Part shown: in pieces, positions 17,716 through 24,251 of the stretch | How the letters are laid out: each line of letters begins with the position of its first letter | How positions within the stretch are numbered: position 1 is the first letter of the stretch | From: Ectocarpus siliculosus | Taxonomy: Eukaryota > Sar > Phaeophyceae > Ectocarpales > Ectocarpaceae | DNA: 24,251 nt | NCBI GenBank assembly: GCA_000310025.1 | Contig: FN649730.1 | Span: forward strand, 1,528,226 to 1,552,476 | Reading direction: 5' to 3' | Translations under genes and position numbers: made by a program | The notes under the pieces: model-generated | Told to the model about the DNA's origin: nothing | Databases searched by the model: none | What the model saw: the letters and a program-made list of their open reading frames with translations, nothing else

Positions 17716-18380
17716 CGGTCGAACCCGATGAGCCTTTACGCCCTGAACACTCGGGGCAACCTGCCCCGGTGTGTTCCACTATCCACGAAATTTCGCCCCC
17801 GGGTGAGGACTCTTCGGCCAATGATTCCTCGCCCGAGGATGCGCGTGGCCCGCTGGACGTGCCAGCCAACACGCCCGCGGACCACTCGAAACAGGTGCTG
17901 CACATTGCCTCGGCTGCTTTTCGCGAAGCCGCTGCTTCCCCACCGCCGCTGTTGGCGGAACACGGCCCAGATTTGGTGAGCGGTGATATTGTAGTAGATT
18001 GCGATACCTCTACGACGCGAGTCCGTGTGCACAGTGGTACCGGAGCCGTGTGTACAGCGCCTGGTGTAGCCCTTTTGAACTCGGGCTCACCTTCATCTTT
18101 CATTAGTGATGCTTTTCTTGAAGCCATGGAGGCGTCAGGAGCTGCATCTATCCACAGTCGTTGGTCGGTGCCCGTTCGGCAGTGGGGTGGTTTTGGCTCT
18201 GGCAATGCTCTTGAAACCACCTCATCCGTGCGGCTGTCCGTTCAGTTTATTTATGGTAAATAATAGTGCCACCGCTTCGTTAGCCGTGTGGTTGTATGTT
18301 GTCCCAGCTGCCGCCATAGGTCACGCCCTCCTTCTTGGACGTGATAGTTGGATGTGTTTTAACTCTCGTTTGTCCACTAC
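17716..18380 (+). pseudogene. Retropepsin-like aspartic protease, active-site Asp replaced
   Basis: The frame continues from NADAR through an acidic, Pro-rich spacer (~17716-17950) to a protease. The active-site loop reads VALLNSGSPSSFIS, where the family has D-S/T-G: the codon at 18078-18080 is AAC, consistent with a G-to-A change in GAC. The first frame stops with TAA at 18261. The C-terminal half continues one frame over, with AIGHALLLGRDSW (~18313-18348) matching the late L-L-G-R-D retropepsin motif. The protease would release Gag, NADAR, RT and integrase from the polyprotein. This copy could not do so, because it lacks the catalytic Asp and is split by a frame change between ~18220 and 18262. 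Confidence 0.75.
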
Positions 18381-19024
18381 TTTGCCCACGCGGTCGGCGA
18401 GTGGACGCATTACGGAGAAACTTTCTCTGTCATCGGATTTTGCGGCGGGAGCTTCCGCGTACGTCGCTGGACCCTACGCCCCCGGGACATCTTACTTCCT
18501 GCGGTACGCCGGCAGGAAGGGTGTCTCCCTTTCCGACTTTGACGAGGGTGAACCTCGTTCGCAATTCTGGCACTCCCGCTCTCACCGGCAACTATCTTTT
18601 CACGTTTTTACCGAAACACGGCGCCCTCTCGGCGTCGGACGCGTTCGTTTCGGACGGGCCTCAATACATCCCATTGACAGGGTGCCCCGAGTTGGAGCCA
18701 GGTGAGGTGCTTGGAGTGGCGACTGCCCCACTTGTGCAGATTCCGCTTGTGTCGATTGATCCTACACGGCAGACGGCCGAGGGCGTTGGGTTGAGTGACC
18801 CTCCGCCGCCAGCCCGTTCCGAGGATGGGCCGCCGTCTCGCGTGAATTCTTTGCATCCGAACATCCCGGTTGCGGATCCGGAGATCTCGGACTCCCCTGC
18901 GGCCTCACTGCCGCCGAAACCGCCGCCACCGGACCTGTTGGAACGCCTGTCGGAAGCGCAGCGAGTGAGTTTTCGCGAGTTGTGGCAACGTTTGCCTGCA
19001 CATTTGCACGATGTTACTTTGGTT
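18381..19024 (+). pseudogene. Protease-RT linker, frameshifted
   Basis: Protein-like sequence continues in the protease C-terminal frame to ~18575, then one frame over (LPKHGALSASDAFVSDG, GPQYIPLTGCPELEPGEVLG, ~18606-18710). A Pro-rich segment and ERLSEAQRVSFRELWQRLP (~18940-19000) follow. Another change near 19025 leads into RT. The segment resembles the extended region before RT in Gypsy elements and has no recognised catalytic motif. Confidence 0.6.
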
Positions 19025-20400
19025 TACATGACTCGGGTTGGACCCCGGAAGCCATCAACAGCCTGGCGGATGTGCTGTGTGACTTTTCGGATGTGTTTTC
19101 GCGGTCACCGTCCGATTTCGGTTGCTGTTCCGTGAAACCGTTTCATATGGAAGGGCCCCCGGGCACGAAACTGTTGGCCTCGCGTCCCTATAGGCTCAAC
19201 CCTCTGGTGGAGAAAAAGGTCGATGCAATTCTCGATCAATACTTTGCTGCCGGTCTTATTCAGCACTCGCAATCGCCGTGGGCGAGCCCTCTGGTTGTCA
19301 TGCCTAAAAAGGACGGCAATCTGCGTTTCACCGTGAACTACAAAAATCTAAACAAATTGTGCAGCCTTGGCCAACAACCGCAGCCGCGTGTTGACCACAT
19401 CATCGATTCCCTGCACAAGGGCAAGGTGTTTTCCATTTTCGATCTCAACTCCGCTTTCCACCAGATCACCGTCAAAGAGGACACGTTTCAGGTTACGGCG
19501 TTTTGTACGCCCGCGCAACTTTTCGAGTGGCTCCGGATGCCTCAGGGAAGCTCCGTGGCACCGTCGTCATTCACCATGGTCATCAACGAAGTGGTTCAAG
19601 GTCTGGACCATGTGCCTGCATACCTGGACGATGTGATTGTGTTTGACGCCGACCCCATCCACCATGTCGCCAACATACGGTTAGTTTGGAGCGTTTGCGC
19701 AAGTACAACCCCAAGCTTTCTCCTTTCAAGAGTCGCGTCGGCGCTAAGGAGGCTGTTTATTTAGGCCACAGCATCTCCCCTGCGGGTGTTAGTCCTCGTG
19801 CCGATAAGGTCGAAGCCCTCACAAAAATGCCGCTGCCTAGCAACATCAAGCAGCTGCGTTCCTTGCTGGGTGGGCTTTCGTATTGCCGCAAATTCATCAA
19901 GGGTTTGGCCATGCGCGTGTGGGACGCTGTCGCGGATGGCAGCCGCCCTCTCCGGCTTTGCTGTGACGCATTTATGGATGGTTTTGGTGCGGCCCTTGAA
20001 CAGGAACAGGCCGATGGTTCCGTCCGCCCCATTCTGTTCGTTCGCCGCTCTACGCTCGAATCCGAGCTGAATTGGACAGTGCTCGACTTGGAGGCTGGAA
20101 GTATCGTGTGGGCAATCAAACGCCTACGCGGTTATTTTTGGTCTACGCACTTTCTGATGTTTTCGGATCACAAGGCTTTGGAGAGCATCGTCAAGGTGGG
20201 TGAACACAACGCCCGCGTCCAACGTCGGCTCGAGTTCCTTTCCTCGTTCAATTACAATGGAGAGCATCGTCAAGGTGGGTGAACACAACGCCCGCGTCCA
20301 ACGTTGGCTCGAGTTCCTTTCCTCGTTCAATTACACCCTTGTCTACCGCAAAGGCACTGCCAACGCCAATGCGGTTTTTCTTTTGCGGTTGCCCTTGCCG
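19025..20400 (+). pseudogene. Ty3/Gypsy reverse transcriptase and RNase H, frameshifted with a connection deletion
   Basis: RT lies in one frame from ~19030 to 19680: LASRPYRLNPLVEKKVDAIL, GLIQHSQSPWASPLVVMPKK, LRFTVNYKNLNKL, then the first Asp in FSIFDLNSAFHQI (codon 19441-19443), the LRMPQGSSVAPSSF motif, and an intact YLDD (19621-19632). A frame change near 19680 leads to LSPFKSRVGAKEAVYLGH and LRSLLGGLSYCRKFI. At ~19917 the sequence jumps from GLAMR to VWDAVADG, omitting the usual connection of roughly 50-60 residues. RNase H follows: DAFMDGFGAALEQ (Asp codon 19965-19967), DLEAGSIVWAIKRLRGYFW and FSDHKAL. A 79-bp tandem duplication then breaks the frame. The closing motif reads NANAVFLLRLP where the family has an acidic residue before F-L-S-R-L. 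RT copies element RNA to DNA and RNase H removes the template. Confidence 0.88.
20179..20336 (+). repeat. 79-bp tandem duplication within RNase H
   Basis: Bases 20179-20257 recur at 20258-20336 with one difference (CGTCGGCTC against CGTTGGCTC). Only the second copy runs on into the expected LVYRKGTANANA sequence. Because 79 is not a multiple of three, the duplication shifts the frame. Confidence 0.9.
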
Positions 20401-21132
20401 GCGACCGACGCGGATAGACACGGTGACACCAGTATCGCAGTCGATGCCGCCGCGGGCATTTATCTCATTCGTGCGTGCGGACGGAGTTATCACTGCCGAA
20501 CATAGGCTTGGGTGGGCTTGACATTGACGATCAACGACACGTGTTGGCACACGCGCCTTTGACGGAGGATGACTTTGGGGACTTCCGCCGTTTTGGGCCA
20601 CAAATGGTCCTGCCGGCTCCGTCGCCCTCCTCCGAAGTTGACTCGTCGACTTTTTCGCCTCCTGGTGTTTTCGCTGTCGTTTGCGATGCAGCCCCCGAGA
20701 GCTCTGTGCCCGATGGACCTCCTCCGGCTTCCGTTTCTGCGGAGCCAGACGTCGCGCCCTCGTCCACCGTCGGAACCTCCTCAGCTGCCCTGTCGCTTTC
20801 CCGTGGCCCTCTGATGTCTTCTCGTACTCGAGCGAGAACAATTCAGCCTTGGGCACGGCTCACAGCCGTCCCAATTATTTTCCGAAACAACCACGGGCCG
20901 TTGTGGTGCCCAGAACGCCGCGGCCTCCTCGAACGTCGGCCCGGTCGAGCGGTGCCGCGCGGTCTACGTGAACCGTGGGTAGCCCTACTTCTGGCCCGCT
21001 GCCTTCTTCGGCGCCGGCTGAGTTGCCGCCGCCGCCGCCGCCCGCGCCTGCTGCCGCCACCCCGGCGCCACCGTCGCCCGCGGCGCCCACGCCGCCAGTG
21101 GTGTCGCCACGGGTACTAGCCCTGCGGCTCCC
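20401..21132 (+). pseudogene. RNase H-integrase spacer, low complexity, frameshifted
   Basis: IYLIRACG (~20461-20484) continues from RNase H. One frame over are LGGLDIDDQRHVLAHAPLTE and FRRFGPQMVLPAP (~20508-20620), then Ser/Pro-rich sequence. Another frame gives SARSSGAARS followed by an in-frame TGA (20969-20971) and a Pro/Ala-rich run (SSAPAELPPPPPPAPAAATP, ~21005-21065). No fold was recognised. Confidence 0.6.
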
Positions 21133-22460
21133 GTGGTGCCGCCCACGGCCGCTGAGGAAGCTCACCTCCGCGACTGTGTGCATACATTCTCGCATGCCGA
21201 TTGGGCCCGAGAAAAGCTGTCGGAAAGTGAGTGTATGGCGGCTATACATTTTTCGTCTTTGGGATCCCCGGCGGTGTTGCCGGATACTTTCTGGGATTGC
21301 TTGCCCTGTGCGCGACGGCCGGCGTTCTCTGATGCTGTCGCCCTCGTATCTAAAACATGCCTGGACACTACAGAAGATGGTACGCGATTGTTGGTGCGAA
21401 ACTCTGCCCCGCTGCCTCTCGGTAGTTCGGGCCGGCGTATCACTCGCCTCCCGCCTTCGAAGACTCCGCGCATGTACGTGCCTATGCTGTTGCGACCTTG
21501 GGTCCTACCAGCATGTCACACCACCGCGACTTTTCACCTGGGCACCGCTCGGACTTTACATATGTTGGAGCGATTTTTCTGGTGGATTGGGATGGACTTG
21601 TCCGTTTGTTGGTGCCTTCGGCATTGTTTAATTTGCCAAGCGCGCAAGACTTCCCGGCAAACGTATCGCTGGCCTACGCTCACTCTATCCCTCCCGAATG
21701 GGCTGGATATTGTAGTGAGTGTCATTTTTTTGGGTCATTGCCGGTTACGTCCCATGGGAATGCATATATGCTTTTGTATACGGACCGTTTTAGTCGACGG
21801 GCGGATATGTATGCCACTACCAAGGCGGAATTTACCGCTAAGGGAACCGATAACATTTTCGTCAACCGCTACATGGCGTTGTGGGGTTGTCCGGTGACTC
21901 TTCTTTCGGATAACGGTATGCAATTTTATACCAAACTGTCCATGGCTATTCACGAGCTGACGAAGATGAAGAAAGTCATCACCAGTTCGTACCACCCCCA
22001 AACTAACGGTGGGGCCGAGCGTGTTAACCACACCATGGCTCAAATGCTTGCTGTTGTGGTCAATGAGCGCCAGGACGATTGGGATGTCCATCTTCCCCAT
22101 GTCGAATTTGCATACAACAACTCGGTAAACACCGCCATAGGTTTGGTGCCGAATGAAGTGCATATTGGACGGTTGCCCCGTCTCCCGCTTTCCATTTTGG
22201 ACCACCCTAGCGTGGGTGGCCATCAAAGTTTGGATCGAGACCAGCTCGCTTTCTGCAATTTTGCGGTGGAACGCCAGAGACGAGCTTACGCGTTGGTGCG
22301 GGAACAACATGCGATTACGGTGTCGCATGTCGAACGTCGGAACTCTGCGCTGTTGGACGGTCTGCGTCAGATCCCGAAGTACGAAGTTGGTGGTTGGGCT
22401 TGGGTCTACAACTCCGCCGCTACTCTTCGGCAGGGTGTGCGGAAACACACCGATGATTTG
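21133..22460 (+). pseudogene. Retroviral-type integrase, zinc-binding and catalytic domains
   Basis: The zinc-binding domain is in the first frame, with His in ACHTTATFHLG (21517-21537) and Cys in CLICQARK, preceded by YVPMLLRPWVLP. The catalytic core is one frame over. Comparison with the family's V-D-F-x-G-x-L-P pattern suggests one G is missing at the first Asp codon (~21722-21724), so in the downstream frame the residue reads His. The second Asp is in LLSDNGMQF (21909-21911) and the Glu in GGAERVNHT (22017-22019). They are 35 residues apart, the classic D-x35-E spacing. SYHPQTNGG and DDWDVHLPHVEFAYNNS are also typical. Integrase would insert the element's DNA into the host chromosome. This copy is disabled by the shift at the active site. 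Confidence 0.88.
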
Positions 22461-23340
22461 GTGCTCAAACCGAAGCTTTCGCTCAACTACACCGGACCGA
22501 ATAAGATCCTTGCTGTTGGCCCGGCCAAAGCGGAGGATTCACCGGATGGGAAACCTGTGGAGCGCAAACTTCTCTACTTGGACCTGCCGCCAGACATGCT
22601 GGGACCAGAATCTCGCAACCGTGTCTCAGTCTTGCGGTGCAAACCGTGTACCAACCCATACGACACGGATGACCTGCCTAAGTATATGCCGGCCAATCTG
22701 TCGAAATATGTATTGCACTCGTATAGTAACAAGTCTCCCCCGTATAATTTGACTACTGATGATATTTTAGCGGAGTCCATTCGTCTGGATGTTGAGAATA
22801 TTTCGGGACACCAAATTGTACGTGGACGCGGTGGTGTGGTAGCCGTCTTGTACCTGACTCATTGGATGTGTTTGTTGACACCGTCGTGGGAAAGGGAGTC
22901 CGATTTGCAGGAATACAGAAAAAACATTTTGCTTTACTGGTCTGGTAACGCTAGTCAGCGCGTACAAGGGAACCGAGCTTATCGTAATGCTCGGATGGCT
23001 TCGGCCGACCGAGAACTTTCTCGGAATCAGGCCGAACGTTTCATTGCTCCCGGGTACGAGTTGGTCTCGCGTGACACTTGGTTGGCTCGCTTCTCTGTTT
23101 CTGTTTTGCCCGTCGGAGCCCACATTTGGTACAAAGCTTTGGATGGACTTTGGTGGCTTGGGCAGATTAGTAGTCTCGTAACAGGACAGTACATTGTTCG
23201 ATTTTTGGACACCCCCGGCCCTCGACAGCTTTCTCTCCCGGAGAATAGTTACTCCACTTCTCTCCCGGAGAATAGTTACTCCACGGTTTTGGATGCTCCG
23301 TGCGGCTCTTGGTGCTTGCAAAAACATCGTACTCGTGGTT
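22461..23340 (+). CDS. Integrase C-terminal region with chromodomain and Tudor-like domain
   Basis: This continues in the same frame as the integrase core from 21723, with no stop. It starts with an SH3-like part (DDLVLKPKLSLNYTGPNKIL). At ~22758-22945 comes a chromodomain-like segment: GGVVAVLYLTHWMCLLTPSW, then ERESDLQEYRKNILLYW, matching the Y-L-V-x-W ... S-W-E-x-E-x-D-L pattern. A second module at ~23085-23330 reads LPVGAHIWYKALDGLWWLGQ, QYIVRFLDTPG and GSWCLQKH. It is compatible with a Tudor/PWWP-type barrel, a class that binds modified histone tails. Chromodomains of chromoviruses direct integration to particular chromatin. Two readers in tandem suggest a combined mark is recognised, which is inference. 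The domain pair appears intact apart from a 27-bp in-frame duplication. Confidence 0.72.
23232..23285 (+). repeat. 27-bp in-frame tandem duplication (SLPENSYST twice)
   Basis: Two near-perfect 27-bp units at 23232-23258 and 23259-23285 duplicate nine residues within the Tudor-like domain without disturbing the frame. Confidence 0.9.
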
Positions 23341-23735
23341 TGACCAACCCTTCCACGGATGATGGCGTTACGTCGCGAACACCAGGCGCTGGATGTTGCC
23401 CCATCTGGATCTGTGCTTTGATATCATGCCGCCTACGGGCCGCTACATGTTTTTATGTATTGTTCTACATCGTACGCAGTGGTACGCTAACGCGTGTTTG
23501 TGGTGTGAGCTTCTTCTATTGTTGCAATAGTCACCCCGACCTTTGGGTGCCCAACGCGACCGAACCCCGTTTTGATTCAGACTGGTTCCGTCGTTGGCGA
23601 TGTGATTCTCAGTATGTGGTGTGGGGATGGTTTGGAGGATTTGTCGGGGATGAACTATTTTCTCCGACCCTAGTTGCTTTTATTTTATCTTATCTTTGTC
23701 TGATTTGGAAAGTCGCATCATCGATCTTTATTTGA
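23341..23735 (+). CDS. C-terminal extension of Pol with hydrophobic stretches
   Basis: The frame stays open to 23735, 25 bases short of the 3' LTR. The last ~130 residues include hydrophobic, Cys/Trp-rich stretches (CCPIWICALI, CFYVLFYIV, and near the end TLVAFILSYLCLIW) that could be read as membrane segments. The composition differs from the preceding domain, so this may be a frame carried past a lost stop into 3' untranslated sequence. No family was recognised. Confidence 0.35.
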
Positions 23736-23751
23736 GGTTGAGTATTGGATT

Positions 23752-23761
23752 GAAGATAAAG
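23752..23761 (+). other. Candidate polypurine tract
   Basis: GAAGATAAAG directly precedes the 3' LTR start and is purine-rich except for one T. It sits where the plus-strand primer is expected, but it is short for a polypurine tract. Confidence 0.4.
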
Positions 23762-24089
23762 TATCTGCATCTACGACTTCCCAGGGTGGGCTAATATAAT
23801 GGAGCAACTAGTGTATGAGCATTGTACGAGCGTTTCATGAACGTTGTATGAGCGCTTATTGGATATTTTGAATTTTCTTTGGATATGGATATTTGGCGTC
23901 GTTGAGGGGTATTGAAGTAGCTTGAAGGAAGATCAAAATCCCAGCCTCGCTCTCTCACTCTCCGAGTGGGCGCCGAGCGGACCTGGTCTAAGAAGGCTAA
24001 AACAAGAGATCAAACAACAACTGTGAGTACCCGAAGCCAGGAGCAACGCACTTGCTCCCTTCCCTCTTTTATTTCTCTGTTCCTCCATA
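23761..24089 (+). repeat. 3' LTR (shorter form, ~329 bp)
   Basis: Matches 10346-10377 and 10710-11002 of the 5' LTR, and lacks the 332 bases between. Hand comparison of the long block shows about a dozen substitutions and small indels over ~290 bp. Similarity ends after TTCCTCCATA. Confidence 0.88.
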
Positions 24090-24251
24090 TCACCCACCCC
24101 CCGGATTTGCCACGGATTCGACCAAGAGACAGACCTCTCACCACATCATCACATAGTTATCCCTCCATGATGGTCGGATCGTCACGAAACCTTGAAGGCT
24201 GTACGCACCACACCTGCAGGCGTCTTTGGAGCTAGTGGTGACTGCTGTGGG
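24090..24251. other. Flank downstream of the LTR element, nothing recognised
   Basis: 162 bases of unassigned sequence. They do not obviously match the 5' flank at ~10300-10345, so no target duplication is seen. No gene can be supported. Confidence 0.4.

Larger units (their letters stand above)
10346..24089 (+). mobile_element. Ty3/Gypsy-type LTR retrotransposon carrying a NADAR domain, degenerate copy
   Basis: Two direct long repeats bound the element, and the internal order is gag, NADAR, protease, RT, RNase H, integrase, chromodomain. RT before integrase and a chromodomain at the C terminus place it in Ty3/Gypsy and suggest a chromovirus-like lineage. At ~13.7 kb it is much longer than a typical 5-6 kb Gypsy element, owing to a ~4.5-kb gag full of low-complexity repeats and long linkers in pol. 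The coding region passes through about ten frame changes and several stops. No matching 4-6-bp target duplication is visible at the outer LTR ends, so the termini may be slightly misplaced or altered by recombination. Confidence 0.9.

Noticed and set aside
19025-23735. Programmed ribosomal frameshifting as the cause of the many frame changes in pol
   Set aside because: There are about ten changes in both directions, several within catalytic motifs. Programmed shifts occur once or twice at domain borders.

Overview
The window looks like nuclear DNA from a microbial eukaryote and is made almost entirely of transposable elements. The evidence is a DIRS-type tyrosine-recombinase retrotransposon, a Ty3/Gypsy-type LTR retrotransposon, tRNA-headed SINEs, a MITE-like element with terminal inverted repeats, and a GT-AG intron-like segment. 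I see no host gene, rRNA gene, functional tRNA gene or CRISPR array. The host cannot be fixed from the sequence. A photosynthetic stramenopile such as a brown alga is my best guess, from GC-rich coding DNA next to T/G-rich non-coding DNA and from the style of the Gypsy polyprotein. An alveolate is an alternative.

Layout: (1) 1-~3960, the 3' part of a DIRS-type element, with a frameshifted reverse transcriptase/RNase H frame followed by an intact 524-residue tyrosine recombinase. The recombinase carries a zinc ribbon and an ALOG-type DNA-binding domain. (2) ~4010-6090, a cluster of minus-strand SINEs, including a 5'-truncated copy nested inside another copy; both insertions have visible target-site duplications. 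(3) 6861-7722, a non-autonomous DNA transposon with ~60-bp terminal inverted repeats and a TTA target duplication (PIF/Harbinger-like). A diverged inverted relative follows at 7890-8445 and is split by a plus-strand SINE. (4) 8446-10345, T-rich non-coding DNA. (5) 10346-24089, a ~13.7-kb LTR retrotransposon with two LTRs, a ~1-kb leader, a very large low-complexity gag, and a pol with the order NADAR domain, aspartic protease, RT, RNase H, integrase, chromodomain, Tudor-like domain. (6) 24090-24251, flanking DNA with nothing recognised.

The most unusual item is a NADAR/YbiA-type domain (ADP-ribose-related N-glycosidase family), complete from its N-terminal aromatic motif to its C-terminal G-K-N-L-L-G motif, lying in the polyprotein just upstream of the protease. 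Next come the ALOG domain plus zinc ribbon in the DIRS recombinase, the tandem chromodomain and Tudor-like modules after the integrase, and an AT-rich intron-like segment inside gag.

The Gypsy copy is dead as written. It has about ten frame changes and at least seven in-frame stops, all explicable by C-to-T changes. The protease DSG motif reads NSG, the first zinc-knuckle Cys reads Tyr, and a base is missing at the first integrase Asp codon. The RT-RNase H connection is shortened and there is a 79-bp tandem duplication. The LTRs differ at roughly a dozen places over ~290 bp by hand count, which fits an old insertion. Some single-base frame changes could instead be assembly errors.
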